The notes beneath the pieces were generated by a model. It saw nothing but the letters and a program-made list of their open reading frames with translations, was not told where the DNA came from and searched no databases. A stretch of 64,000 nt of DNA from Haliclona indistincta (Eukaryota; Porifera; Demospongiae; Haplosclerida; Chalinidae). Both the position numbers and the translations under genes were made by a program. The stretch lies in NCBI GenBank assembly GCA_964017065.1, contig OZ024789.1, positions 1,644,764 through 1,708,763 of the forward strand, given 5' to 3'. Shown one piece after another: positions 1-12,478 of the stretch; position 1 is the stretch's first letter; every line of letters begins with the position of its first letter.

Positions 1-1
1 T

Positions 2-1884
2 TCTTCACGAGCTGCCACAAAAGCAATTGATAATGCAAAGTGTAAAGTCAACTCTAAAAAGGTTATTTTTGACAGAGCAATTGGGAAGCTGCGATCAGCT
101 CAACACAGAGTGAACCGAGCAAGAGGAGCATTCACTCGTGCTATGAATAAATTACGAAGCTGGGAAGGAAAAGTTCGAAGATTGTGTAGGATCAGACACT
201 GTGGGTCAGGTAAGCAAAAATTATTAACCCTCGGCGCATATGCGCGAGGGTTAACGGTACTTGGTTTGTCATTCATTCATTAACCCTCGGCGCACGCGCG
301 AGGGTTACGGTACTTGGTTTGTTCGTTCATTCGTTCTGTCCATCGAGCTGCAGAGACCATCGCTCACTTCTGAAACTCGATAAAGGTATAAACAGGCTTA
401 GCACGACAATGGCTTGCAATTTGACTCGTGGATTTTGCTAAAGTGCTTTCGTTCTCGAGTTATGGCTGGCTCACCTTGACGGCGGCCGTCTTTGACCTCT
501 CTGACGATAAAAGCGCCCATAGTTGACTACCTAAGTACTTTTAGATTCCATCTAAACTGCAGGACAGCTCTGGGGGTGCGTAGACATCTCAAGAAAAAGC
601 CAAGAGCAATGGCTACCTACTCAGTGTTCACGGTCACGCCCACTTGACACACCTTGTCCTTGTGGTCAGCAGCACTTTGCTGTCTTCTGCTTAGCAGCGC
701 AGTTTCAATAGCAAGCAGGTTGGCTTTAGCTGCAAAGCTCCTTCTGCAACACGCCGAGGGTTTTGTGAAATCTGTTCATTCATTCTGTCCAATGAGCTGC
801 AGAGACCATCGCTCACTTCTGAAACTCGGTAAAGGTATGAACAGGCTTAGCACGACAATGGCTTGCAATGTGACTCGTGGATTTTGCTAAAGTGCTTTCG
901 TTCTCGAGTTATGTGTGGCTGGCTCACCTTGACGGCCGTCTTGGACCTCTCTGACTACAAACGCGCCCATAGTTGACTATCTAGGTACTTTTAGATTCCA
1001 TCTAAACAGCAGGACATCTCTGGGGGTGCGTAGACATCTCAAGAAAAAGCCTATCAAAGCCAAGAGCAATGGCTACCTACTCAGTGTTCACGGTTACGCC
1101 CACTTGACACACCTTGTCTCGGTTGTGGTCAGCACTTTGCTGTCTTCTGGCTAGCAGTGCAGTTTCAATAGCAAGCAGGTTGGCTTTAGCTGCAAAGCTC
1201 CTTCTGCAAACCATAACTAAGGAACTAACTCTACAATGTGCAACACGCCGAGGGTTTCTTGAAATCTGTTCATTTCTAACAGTTTCTGTGTTTATTCTTC
1301 ATTGAATTGTACAGTATGTATAGGATGCCCTGGACTGAGATGCTGGAAACGCATAAGTATATGGTGTCGAAGAAGATGTGTTTTGGTGAAACCCTACTGG
1401 AGGAGATGCTGTAAAAGAGTTACAAACCCATTGTGCATTGCGAAAAATGTTCTTTGTAGAGGACTTCGTATAGCTGCTATCGCAGGTCTCAGAGTAGCTC
1501 GATTTCTAGTGGGAAAAAGCAGGCGTATTTTTGATGCAGTAAATTTAGTGCTTAAAGGAGCTGAGCATTTTGTTAGGATCGCCAAAAAATCACTGGACAT
1601 TGTCAATGCTGTTCTTGAAGGAGTGAAGATAGTCTATCAAGCTGGAACAAAGGCGCTCACAGCAATTATCAATTTTACCCTTGGGGGAGTGTTTGATATA
1701 AGAGAGGTCAGTTTCGATGTAGCTCTAAGCACAGCAGCAACTGGTCACTTTAGAACCTCGATAGTCGTCAGCATATTCCGTAAACTGAACAATTCAGCCT
1801 TGACATCAACCTGAGGAACATCCTCTCATTAATCAAGTCAATTGGACAACGTATAATCCGAGGTGTCAAGAAATTCCTCTTTTG
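2..1884 (+). CDS. 3' part of an unidentified Cys/basic-rich gene (two exons)
   Basis: I do not recognise the family. An exon open from base 2 ends at 209 in a GTAAG donor, and the next begins at 1315 after an ACAG acceptor; both are phase 1, so the frame carries across. The first encodes a basic, Ala/Lys/Arg-rich helical stretch ending RIRHCGS. The second starts VCIGCPGLRCWKR, is dense in Cys and Arg for about 60 residues, then becomes amphipathic (DAVNLVLKGAEHFVRIAKKS). The main frame stops at 1812-1814, but another frame opens near 1787 and runs to a TGA at about 1884 with similar basic-hydrophobic composition (NILSLIKSIGQRIIRG). That suggests a one-base shift in the last codons, from assembly or mutation. 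The intron holds the repeat dimer listed separately. The 5' end lies outside the window. Confidence 0.5.
226..1262. repeat. Dimer of an interspersed repeat with CCCTCGGCGC hairpin ends
   Basis: Two similar copies lie head to tail in the intron of the first gene (about 276-755 and 760-1262). They share the stretch GAGACCATCGCTCACTTCTG and many others. Short palindromic ends pairing CCCTCGGCGCA with TGCGCGAGGG sit at 228-253 and 283-308. The reverse complement of the same family lies at 62237-63084. Open stretches inside (for example 654-890 and 1114-1305) are not conserved as protein and I do not call them genes. Confidence 0.7.
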
Positions 1885-2640
1885 AAACCCCAAACGGAAT
1901 GGACAATAGTTATACTCAGTTAGTGAGTGAATGCAAATAGTTGTCAATAGATTGCTTGTCATGCCCATTTATAGTTAGTGTCCAGTATGAACTTTGAGAC
2001 TTCGTGTTTGTTTAATTTAGTTCAAAATGATTTATCATTAGCTTATAGAGATGTAAAGAAGGGTGGAACTCTGTAAACAGCAATATCCTGATGCTAAACA
2101 GCAGCTACCACTGACCAGTAGCACCAGCAACTGACATGTCATGTGAGGGACTGGTTCCTGCAACTACACACCACTAGCACCTCAACTACTGCACTCACTA
2201 TAAGCAATAGAACAGTGTCGTCTCTATTTACATGCTATTATAATGTAGCTACAAAGCACTGTGAATCAATATCTAAATTATACCTTGCAAATGAAATCAC
2301 TATTATTTACATGACGTCACTGATGTTAATAGCTTATGGTTAATTAATGGTGTGAGTATGAATGCTTTACATGCTTAACGTTGCAGTTGAAGCTGTTGAA
2401 TCTTATAGCTCGAGGCAGAGAGGTTACAGCCTCGCACTCACTAGCACAGTGTAGCTATACACTATTCATGAGCGAGGCTGCACGTGACACGAGTAAGTTA
2501 TATCCCGCGTTTGCGGGATAAATTATAACTAGGTATACTTACAGCATGTATTTGCCTCGCACAGAAATAAAATTCATTAATAATAATAATAATAATAATG
2601 CATGGTACCAACTCGATAGCCACAAATATCTATCTTGAAA
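1885..2640. other. Non-coding; decayed copy of receptor upstream sequence
   Basis: About 2100-2520 matches the block found before the receptor genes at 42230-42610, with partial matches at 27580-27700 and 57880-57990. Recognisable pieces are a GGGACTGGTTCC core, TATAAGCAATAGAACAGTGTCGTC and TATATCCCGCGTTTGCGGGA. It is probably the original 5' flank of NLR-1, now separated from it by the 10-kb transposon complex. An (AAT)n run lies at 2579-2599. No gene seen. Confidence 0.55.
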
Positions 2641-2714
2641 ACAGAGAGGGATGAAGCGGAGACAATTTGCTGCAGAGACAATCTGATGACCAGCAGGTTC
2701 CATAGTTTAACAGT

Positions 2715-3007
2715 GTCCAGGAAAAACTTGAGGAGGAGTCATAAGCATGAAATGTCTTAGCATTGAGTCAAGAATCATAAACTGTTCTTCAGTTTCTGTA
2801 GACAGTCTTTCGTTAGCCCTTTCACGAATTCGAAGGTGTGAAAGTCTGTTTGCTCTTGTAATGGAGAGTAAATACAGCGCGAGATTATGTTTTTACCGAG
2901 TAGCAGTGGTGTCTCTCTTCAAGGTCACGCTGTCTGCGCTTCCCCTCCCGCGCCAAAACCCTGGTTCTTGCAGCAGCATCAGTCACAGTATCGCTGATGT
3001 CTGTCAT
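2715..3007 (-). pseudogene. Possible small minus-strand gene fragment, two exon-like pieces
   Basis: On the minus strand an ATG at 3007 opens 37 codons (MTDISDTVTDAAARTRVLAR...) ending at a GTAAAA donor-like site at 2896. A second open stretch at about 2860-2715 has natural amino-acid composition (RLSHLRIRERANERLS, then FMILDSMLRHFMLM) and a stop. The two do not join in phase at any acceptor I can find, so this is either a decayed gene or a chance pairing. No family recognised. Confidence 0.2.
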
Positions 3008-3249
3008 GAGGGCGGTGCATGGAAAGCGAGATGGGAAGGCGAATCGTCCATTTTGTAGTCGAGTTATGAAAGAACGTCGAGTAGTTATGAAAGAACGTGC
3101 AATCCCGGGGCCTTGCAATTGCTGCCCTCGTGGCCCTCGCATACAATACTACAGTAGGGATCGGCTAAGTTCACCCCATTCCAAACGGTTACGTCATCGA
3201 TGAATAATTATAATACCACAATCATGTTTCAATATTTGGCGGTAAAACG

Positions 3250-3895
3250 CGCGCAAGGAGCTGCTGCTAGAACTGTGATTGATCCTGTGAAAAAGAAGCT
3301 GAACTGTTGATCGTGTGAAAACTGTTGCTGTTGATCGTGTGAGAGTGAACTATAAAGCTAGAACTGTTGCTGTTGGTCGTGTGAGAGTGAAGCTGAAGTA
3401 GAACTGTTGCTGTTAATCGTGTGAGAGTGAACTAGAACTGTTGCTGTTGGTGGTGTGAGTGTGAAGCTGAAGTAGAATTGTTGCTGTTGGTCGTGTGAGT
3501 GTGAAGCTGAAGTAGAACTGTTGCTGTTGATCGTGTGAGAGTGAACTAGAACTGTTGCTGTTGGTGGTGTGAGTGTGAAGCTGAAGTAGAACTGTTGCTG
3601 TTGGTGGTGTGAGTGTGAAGTTGAAGTAGAACTGTTGCTGTTGGTCGTGAGTGTGAAGCTGAAGCAGAACTGTTGCTGTTAGTCGTGTGAGAGTGAAGCT
3701 GAAGTAGAACTGTTGCTGTTGGTCGTGTGAAGCTAAAGTAGAACTGTTGCTGTTGGTCGTGTGAGTGTGAAGTTGAAGTAGAACTGTTGCTGTTGGTCGT
3801 GTGAGTGTGAAGCTGAAGTAGAACTGTACATTGCTGTTGGTCGTGTGAGTGTGAAGCTGAAGTAGAACTGTTGGTCGTGAGTGTGAAGTGAGCAT
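3250..3895. repeat. 39-bp minisatellite near the left end of the MULE
   Basis: About 16 imperfect copies of a unit near 39 bp, with core GAACTGTTGCTGTTGGTCGT followed by GTGAGTGTGAAGCTGAAGTA. Some units are shorter or differ by a few bases. It starts about 95 bp inside the transposon end. Subterminal repeats in MULEs can act as transposase-binding arrays (family knowledge); that role here is inference. The long minus-strand reading frames through it are repeat translation, not genes. Confidence 0.85.
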
Positions 3896-4009
3896 CAGCC
3901 TGAACCTTTACTCGACTTCTCTGCTGGTCCTGACCTTGTCTGATCAAGTAAGTAATTCATAACAGAATAATATACTTTAGTAAAACATCTTTTTCACAAA
4001 CAATACAGA

Positions 4010-7000
4010 ATGGATGAATGGAATGCACAACTGATAAAGAAAGGTGTCTATTATGAAGGGTGGGTGGATGATGTTGAACAGGTTATTGAAGATCACAAGA
4101 AAGCTACAGTAACATCATATGGCACCCGGCGGTCTACAGGCACAACAAAGGATACCGAGAATTGCTGCCCTAATGAAAGTGTAAAAAAGGTGTGTTAGCA
4201 ACCATGCAACTTTCATTCCAGTGCAATATATGTAACGTCATAACACACTGATGTACATGTGATCAATAACAGATTGAATGGTGAAATGACAGATTGCACC
4301 ATACAAGCAAAATAGAATTTCGTAACATGTGCTGCACAATAATTATTGTACATATCATGTGTTTTACAGAGTACACCAACGCTTTTCTGGAGTCAAGGGC
4401 AATTGCAACTGGATAACACACCATTTGCAATTGTTGAAACAAGAAGGCTTGACTGTCAGTTTGGACAGAGGTACTATAAAGACAAGCCACAAAAAAGTAC
4501 AAGGGTAAAGCTTCAAGGGAGCCGAAAAATAGGGTGCCATGCTCACATACAGCTAAAAAAATGTGTGGTGTACCCTGAGTACAAAGTAACTGATGATGAA
4601 CTAAAGCTGCTGTCAATGCGAACATTGAAAGACAAAAGATGACTGCGCTGAAGCTACAGCTCGCTAAAAATCCGGCTGAAGTAAAAACAAAAGTAATGTC
4701 GTATGTATCTCTACCGACAGAAGATGCGCATTCGGGCCATCCTACAGGGAGAGGTGTGGCAGGGTTTTCGCAAAAAATGAATTCCCAGGTGGCATCACGA
4801 TTAGCCGAAATAGTTGCAGAAGGCATAACTGAAAAAGGTCTAATTCGCACCCTACTTCGACAGTTCGTTATGAAGGAACTCTGCAGCAAAACACCACCTG
4901 ACGAAAATGATCGTGCCTTTTTTCCGACTGATAGTGATTTAAAAAACCACATATACTTAGCGAAACGAGCTCTTCAGCTGTCATGTTTAGACCAAGAGAA
5001 TCTACGACTGAAAATAGAGCAGTGGAAACAGACTCTACTGTGGGTGCATCAAACAGAGTGGCAACAAGAGCTTTTAAGGCAATATGGAAATACTATTACT
5101 CTTATCAATGCAACATATAAGACCACGCGTTATGACCTGGCACTGTTTTTTATATGTGTCCGGACAAATGTCGGTTACTCGGTGGTAGCTGAGTTTGTGA
5201 TTCAGAGTGAAAACAAAGAGAATATCGAGGAAGCATTAAAGATTCTCAAAGAGTGGAACCCAGGCTGGAATCCAAGGTTTTTTATGTCCGATTATTCTGA
5301 GGCAGAGCTATCAGCGGTTGAATCGGTATTCCCATCGACAAAGGTCTACCTTTGTGATTTTCACAGGGAACAGGCGTGGCTACGTTGGACACGTAACCAA
5401 AAACACGGGCTGACTTCTTCAGAAGGAGAAAACTTACTCGATATGCTCCGAGTTTGTGCGTGGGCTCCGCCTACTGACGGTAGTGATCCAGGATTACAGT
5501 ATCTTGCTGCAGTAGACACTCTCAAGAAATCCTCTGTTTGGAAGAAGCATCATGCAGTCCGAGAATGGCTTTCAAACAAGTGGCTGTCAATTCCTGAGGT
5601 AAAAATTAAAAATGTTATCGGTCTGAATTTTCACCTCATTTCATGTTGGTGTGGTGTCTATAGCATATTAATATAGCTCGGATTGTTATACCCTAATATT
5701 GTACTGTATGGCTGAAATAATTACTAGTGGAAAAATAATTATTATTGGTAGATTTTAATTTGGCAGTTGGTCACAAAAAAAACACCTACATGTACATGTA
5801 TTCATCTTACCAGTATACCGCTCATTATTGTCCACTCTTACTTTTAGCGTTGGGCCAGAGCATTTAGGGACAACGACTACCACTGTGCGGTTGACACGAA
5901 TAATGGAGTGGAGGCACAGAATAAGCTGTTTAAATATAATTTCTTACCCCGAAGCAAGGCTAAAGCTACGCTATCATATGTGATTTCAATTATTGTAAAT
6001 GACTATCTTCCAAGCTGCAAGCAAAAGTATCTTTTCCAAAATTACCAGCAACTGTCACAGTATAGGTCATACAAAGACACCGTTCCATCTTATCTACATG
6101 ACAGACCTCGATCAGTAATACTTCACTGCTTAAATCGTAAAGCAAAAGGTGAAAGGATTCCAGCACACTATGTGCATGACGTAAACGAGACCATTGGAGT
6201 ATTTGAAGTAGAGAAAGAGTCAGGCAGCAAGAAAACAGTGAACTTCGGTTGCAACAACGATGATATACCTTCATGCACATGCAAAGATTGGCAAAGGTTC
6301 CACTTGCCATGCAAACACTTTTTCACCATTTTTTATCATCGATCTGAGTGGAAATGGGAACAGCTGCCCCACTCGTATCTACAGAGTGCTTACCTGTCTG
6401 TTGATTGCGATGCACTAACAACACATTTCACCCAACAACAGCCAAATCATTCTGATCAGGAGTTACCACAGGAGGCTCAAGAGACACAGGCACAACTGGA
6501 AATTACTCATGATCTTACTAAACAAGTAAAAAATTAATTTTTATTATTAGTTTATCATTGATCTTTTTTACAGGTACACAGTGTTTCACTCAAGACAGCA
6601 GGGGAAAAAGTACGGATACAATTAAAAGAGATTGAAACTTTGTCGTATTCATGTACAAGCACCGAAGACCTCCTGGAACTTAACCAGGAGCTGAAAAAAC
6701 TAAAGACAACATTTCAATCTAAGCTGCCTCACCGAGAAGGAATTGTTCTTCATTCTGCTGTTTCACAAGCTCGTAAAGTGAAACGAAAATATGCTCAAAT
6801 TAAAAGGAAACTGAAATGCAGTGCTCTCATGGAAGGAGGCAAAAGAAGAAAAACAAAAATGAATTCAAAATACAAAAATAGAGTGGGAGCCAAAGCACAA
6901 AGACTCCAAAAGGTAAAATCCAAATACCTATCATGTACTTATACCATTTTATTTGTGTAGGAAGCACATCAAAGACTAGCAGCAGAGCAAAAGAAAGCAC

Positions 7001-7647
7001 CAGAAACCAATTGGTAAGCATTTATAACAATAGCTTTTGTTTAACGACCACATTCTTAATACATGCAGTACCAATAAAGAGAATCTACATGTTGTACAGC
7101 CACCTACTAAAGGTAATACAATGTCTTATGACTAGTCATTTACCTTCTAGTACTACTATAATAGGTAGCAGAAAACGCAAGAGATGTGGTAGCTGTAGTG
7201 GCTGTCATGAGAGCGATGATTGCGGCACTTGTAGTAACTGCCTTGACAAGGTAAAGTTTGGAGGATCAGGGAAAAAGAAACAAGGCTGCAAAAAGAGAAA
7301 GTGTACGTTCTATGAAAACAATACAAAGCGACTAATGATAGAGCTGCTTTATTTAGGCTCAGGCTATGAGACAGATACTCATGATAATCAGAGGATGCAA
7401 CCAAGGGCCTTTGCACAGGTACTCCGTGAATTTAATACGGCTATCTTGTGTATCATGTTACCTGTAGGGAATAAAGTATGGCACTCTTCTAGCTCCTCCA
7501 GGAGTCACTATGCCTGCAATTACAGTCCCAGAGATAGAGCAGATGATAAGGACTAACGAAATGCCACCAGTAGAACACCAGGGGGGGTCGGACATGCAAA
7601 ATCAATTAACATTCCAAGCATTCTTGTTATTGCACGTGTTCAACTGA
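4010..7647 (+). pseudogene. MULE transposase with C-terminal CXXC zinc finger (disabled)
   Basis: Eight exons join in phase: 4010-4189, 4370-5598, 5848-6525, 6574-6912, 6961-7013, 7069-7112, 7165-7418 and 7468 onward; roughly 980 residues. In order: an N-terminal FAR1/WRKY-like zinc region (KIGCHAHIQLK), the MULE RNase-H-like domain (ATYKTTRYDLALFF, MSDYSEAE, then NNGVEAQNK), a SWIM finger (CTCKDWQRFHLPCKH), a Lys-rich coiled region, and a CXXC finger (RCGSCSGC, DCGTCSNC, KFGGSGKKK). Exon 2 changes frame near 4595-4600, a one-base indel. The first catalytic Asp expected before ATYKT is Asn (codon 5107-5109). The last exon is entered by the nested transposon at 7579 and now stops at 7645-7647 inside it. 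A transposase role is secure from the family; activity is unlikely. Confidence 0.82.
7165..7418 (+). other. Exon encoding the CXXC domain of the MULE protein
   Basis: This exon enters in phase 1 from the 7069-7112 exon and leaves in phase 0. Its first 45 or so codons give a canonical CXXC finger: two CGxCxxC-type clusters, the KFGGxGKKKQ signature, then two more cysteines. In animal chromatin proteins (DNMT1, MLL, KDM2, TET) this domain binds unmethylated CpG. Its fusion to a transposase would plausibly steer binding or integration toward such DNA, which is inference. Confidence 0.8.
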
Positions 7648-8602
7648 ATGGAGCGATCAACTCTTTCTTCAGTCTCTTTCGTTCCTGCATCGTCGCGTCC
7701 AGGTTACGATCCTAGCTTGCCTGAAGACCAGGTTTGTTTGCTGTCGGTTGGGCCTACTTTCAAGTACGTTATACCGTCGTTTGAGGTACTGCAAGTAGAT
7801 CTACAGCAAGCAAGAGTCAAGGGGTACGACAGCTATGGAAAGGAGATCCATTATGACTTTTTTATTCGTAGTGACATCGATCTGAACCGTAGCTATCCAG
7901 CTTGGCTAGTTATTAAGGAAGCAGTGTGTGTCCAGGTATGCATTTATCAGTATAATTTTTATAGTACTATAGTAGTTAATACATTATGTTTTATACATGA
8001 AGGTTGAAGAGTTTAACAGATCTGCTAGTACAACAGGACTGATTTTACCTTCCCAGGGTGTGATAATTGTTTGGAAATGGTCTTGGGATGACAACGAAAG
8101 TGATGCGGTTGAATCTGATTCATCAATTACTAGTGATGTACCAGAACATTATAATCCTGATCTCCAGAGTGATATATCTGATTCTGAAAATGACAACTCA
8201 TCATCCTGTATTGGTATCTCTGACACAGTCACCTTTAAATGTATAGGAACTGTTCATGATCATCATGCTCAAGAGACACTGAGTAAATTTGTACAGCTAC
8301 AGAAAACAGGAGTTGTCTCTGTTAGACTAAAACCTGAGCCCGAAAATACACATGATTCTAAAGCCATTGCTATTCAGTGCTTAGTAGATGAAGAATGGCA
8401 TCGGATAGGATATATTGTTAGAGAAGCATTGGATGAAGTACACAACGCATTAAATCAAGAAAAAATTGTGAATGTATCATTTTCTTGGGTAAAGTACTTG
8501 GTGGTGTGGCAACGTTCTGGACCTGGATTCTATGCCGGAGTAGATATTACTATCAACGGAAAATGGTCTTCTGCAATACATAAATCTGCTAGTACACGAT
8601 AA
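7648..8602 (+). CDS. HIRAN-domain accessory protein of the nested transposon
   Basis: Two exons, 7648-7935 and 8003-8602, join in phase 0 and give 295 residues. The N-terminal third is unrecognised. The middle is acidic and Ser/Asp-rich (DDNESDAVESDSSITSD, about residues 128-165). The last 110 or so residues form a HIRAN-like domain: VSVRLKPEPENTHDSKAIAI followed by WHRIGYIV. HIRAN domains (HLTF, Rad5) bind DNA 3' ends or damaged DNA in the families where they are known. Here the protein sits 59 bases inside the element, divergent from the left end and convergent with the transposase, ending 85 bases from its stop. A role handling donor ends or gaps during transposition is inference. Confidence 0.78.
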
Positions 8603-8687
8603 CAACAATGTCAGTATCATATCATTATAATCAATGAACAAGTTCAATAATAATTTGTTAACCCAATATTAATCAATTAACATTATG

Positions 8688-11600
8688 TCACTGTTGAGCA
8701 TAACTATGGTCAAAAACATGAACATGTTCATTAGGAAGAGGTGGCAACTCTATTGGCTTGTTGTGAAATTCTGCCCTGACACTTAAAGTACCTCTGACGG
8801 GCATTGTAGCCCGTCTAGGTGCGAATGCTGCTGGCTGTTCCCTTCTTGGAACCCGTCTGCATTTTCTTTTGTCAGTAGATCTCTGCTCATTGAAGTCAGG
8901 CATTGGTCCTTCATAAAATCGTGTGTGACTCGAAGTGTGATAGTAAAATGGTAGATCTGGATCAAGACGTTTTGTTAGTTCAACACAGGCTTTTCGAAAA
9001 CCGAACTTGACCTCTTTTGTAGTGAAATTTTGCCCAACGCTGTCTCTTAAAACACTAAAAAAACACTCTACGTCATCAGTGCTACTCGCTCTTGGGTGTT
9101 CTGGCTTTCTGCCACTGTTAACATTTTCTTGACGACGCCATTCTCTTGTTTCGATATTTGCAAGTACAGCCACAAGTGTCTCTCTAGAGAATCCCAGTAT
9201 ACCATCAATTCTCCTATCACATGGACAACATAACTAAAAATAATAGCATTCATTTTCTTACTAACCTGTTCACTTCCAAAGTGCTAAAATCATACATGTA
9301 GGTATGCCATGGCATAAGCTCGTCCAAGATGAAATTTAGAAAGTGATAGTTGAATCTGCAGCGCTGAATTTCAGAGAGACCGCGTTCATCACATGCCCGT
9401 CTCCAATTCCAGATAGTTTCTATGAAAGTAGCCTCAAAAGTGTAACCTTTTCTTGCCATAAACTTCTGAAGGTCTGGATTGAAAAGTCGCTCTGCATCAA
9501 TCACTGATTGCTTTCGTGCCCCAGTCAGTGCAGGATATGTTAAACTAGATGTTGGATCAGACAAGGCTTCCACATACCGCTGCAATTGAAGTCGATTTGG
9601 TCCACCTCCTCTAGTTTGTGAAGTAATAGAATAAATTGTAATTGTATACATGTACATACTTAGATAATGGCTCGCACCTTAAAAACATGAGCCTCATCCT
9701 CTCGTTCACAAAATGTAGTGTGCGTAAGAGAATGTATCTCAGGAACGTGCAAGTGGACTCTGAAATTGACACCTTGCTGTTCCAGTTGTAGTATTTGATA
9801 GGAATAATCTAACTGTGCCAGAATAGACCGCATCATGTCTGTAAAGTCTTCTTCTTGACCTACAAAATAAAGTCAATCATCATGATAAAATAATAATGAT
9901 CATCGGCTACCTGCTTTCCATGTGTTGCATATATAACCAGGAGGTACGGTCATTGGCCGAAGTTGTACAACAATTTGCTCTATTGACAACCCTCTTTTTC
10001 TCATATTTTGGATTTCACAAAGAAATGTAGCAGATACAGCTGGGTTCACCTTGCTAGCAACTACGGTACCATCCGGCAATGCTGCATTATGAGTCATGCA
10101 ATAAATTATTTGCCATCAAGTTACTTACATATTGGTGTGAGCATGGCCAGTAGTGTGTCTTTGTTCAGTCTGCCATATTTATTTCTCACATTGGTTCGAA
10201 TTTGTAGCACAGACAGTGCACGTGAGTATCCCTTAGTCCGCAAGTAATTAAACTCGCCATAGCTAACAAAACCTGTAAATAACTATGTTAAACAGATATT
10301 CATTACATTATGCTTTCTGCTTACCTGCAACCTTCATCCCCAACTTCATCATTTCATTGATAAGACAATTCACAATTCTTCTGATATCCTGTTCTTTCAG
10401 GCCTGCATAAGGAATGCACTGAACTGGAATTGCGTAGGGTTTTTGATCACGCAGCTCAGAGCTTATCATGACCACGAAAATATGTGTTGCTGGCTTGCGT
10501 CGAAATTGTGTTGTTCTTTTGATGACATCTACTCGTGCCTTTCGAATCTGTCCTAACTTTCTTGGTAGGTTAACTTCTTCGTAGTCAGCATGAGGATCAC
10601 AGGCAATGTCTTGTGCAGCCTTCACATCAACCCGTAGAGTTCGAGTGCTTGCAAGTAGCTTAGAAAGCTCCTCTATATCCCAAGTCAATGCAAACATAAC
10701 TTTTTCAGTAGCATTTCCGGCCTTTAATTTCTCTTCATATGTTTTCTGTGAATTCTGTAGTGCTATACATAGAAATTTATAAATTTATGGTGTTTATAAT
10801 CATTAGCACGCCTACTTTCTTTGAGGAACTTCAAATCCAAGTCAATACTCTTCAATATAGTTGCTAAATCTTGTTTTACTTGACCAGGGGTTGATCTTGA
10901 AGTTAAGCCAACACTTTCAGTGAAACGAACTTGCTCTTGATAGTTCTTGTATAGTTGCTCCAGTTTCCCATCGTTAAGATCAACATCACCTGACCACTTT
11001 CCAGTAGTTGATTCCCATGTTCCTTTAACGACATCGCATCCATCAGCCTTTATCCACCACCATGTTTTAATAGAGGCAACCTTTTGTAAGGCTGCTGTCT
11101 GCCAATAATAGAACATTAAAATTAATGTTAACAGCTTAAATAAGGCAAGTGCACCTGAATCTCTGGGCCAGTAGTAAAGCCACTTTTCTCTATGTCTCTT
11201 CGAAGTGTTCGCTCAGAGACAGCGGGGACATTAACTAGAGCCTATAAAAATTTTACTATGATTCTTAAAACATGAGAGCAAATTCAATAAACTTACATCA
11301 AGTGGATTAATTGATGAGTTCGTATTAAAATCTGCTTGCATAATTGGAACATAACTCCACATTGGTCCACAAAACAGCTTCGACCATTTGGTACCAAAAA
11401 GAACATACATACTCTGCAACCATTGTCTGTAATCAGATGGACAGGTCACCTACATGCAAAGTGTTAATTCAAGATGAGTGGAGTCACATAGCACCTGGTG
11501 CAAGTGCTAATACTCACCTGTCTGATAGATGAAGCTGTGTAGAAACACACAATGTGCTCTAGTAGTCCCATAGGCATTCTAGACACGGGAATAAGCGGGC

Positions 11601-12478
11601 CAGAAGCATCAGGTCGTGTTGTGCCTAATGCCTTTGCCAACTTATATATGAGATTTGGGCGACCAGCCTCTTTCAAGCACTCCATGCCTGCCACTGCTAA
11701 CTGCAGAAAATCTTGTGGAACTGCAGGAATTGACTTAGCTTGCAAGTATGATACGAACAGATCTGACAACAATCGTAGCTGATCCTCTGAGTCACTAAGC
11801 TGTGCCATTATCCTTTGACATGAATCAACGGCTTCAGTTAGTGTCAATTGGTTATCAACATCTGTCACTGTGCTGGTTATATCAGCAGCAGGATGTGTAG
11901 ATCTCATGTAGTGCTTTTCTGCTTCCAGTGGGGAAGCAAACTTTGATGATAGATATCTTGAAACCTTTGATCGACAAGCAATTCCTGTATGAAATATGAT
12001 TGTTGTTTACAAACAATGATGATAAATACCATACTATCTCACCAGAACGGCAGTGAGAAGTCTTTGCATATGATTGAACAAATGTGGCAGCTTTATTCCA
12101 AAAATAAATCCTCTTTCGGAAAGACCAGGACTTTCCATCAGTGGACATTAGAATAAATTGTATCAAACCAGCTGTTTCCTCACTCGACCAGCTTCCAGCA
12201 GCAGGCTCGAGCTTGAGCTCACTACTTCCACTGCTTTCCTCGTCAAATAAAACTTTCTTGACTCCAACAGCACTAGCATTCTGAGAGCCTTCGATCAACG
12301 AGCGAAGCCCTGGTCTCTTGGGTGTTTCCAATAGGCTGAGCTCTGCAACTGATGCAGCCAAGTCTAGATCGTTTGTTTGAGTTGCCGGTGCCGTGCATCT
12401 CTCAGGGGTGACGGGAGCTGTGTTGCCATCATGTTCGACGTCTTGTTCAAGCCTGCGTTTCTTCTGTCGTCGTTGCAT
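8688..12478 (-). CDS. P-element-like (RNase-H fold) transposase of the nested transposon
   Basis: Read on the minus strand from an ATG at 12478. Exons: 12478-12043, 11984-11518, 11449-11297, 11241-11155, 11098-10816, 10762-10325, 10272-10129, 10081-9911, 9859-9678, about 9620-9266, 9213-8688. All junctions join in phase except the ninth/tenth, whose acceptor I could not fix. The product is about 1080 residues. The N-terminus is basic (RRQKKRR), then a Myb/MADF-like helix region (GSWSSEETAGLIQFILM, then FWNKAATFV) probably binding DNA. The segment WWIKADGCDVVKGTWES with GDVDLNDG may supply a catalytic Asp. RDQKPYAIPVQCIPYAGLKEQ resembles the mid-core of P-type enzymes, and DVECFFSVLRDSVGQNFTT resembles their C-terminal segment. 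No internal stop seen, so it may be functional. Confidence 0.7.

Noticed and set aside
3250..3895. Regular direct repeats that could suggest a CRISPR array or a repetitive protein
   Set aside because: The units abut with no distinct spacers and vary by single bases, in a eukaryotic transposon; the reading frames through it shift with unit length. It is a minisatellite.
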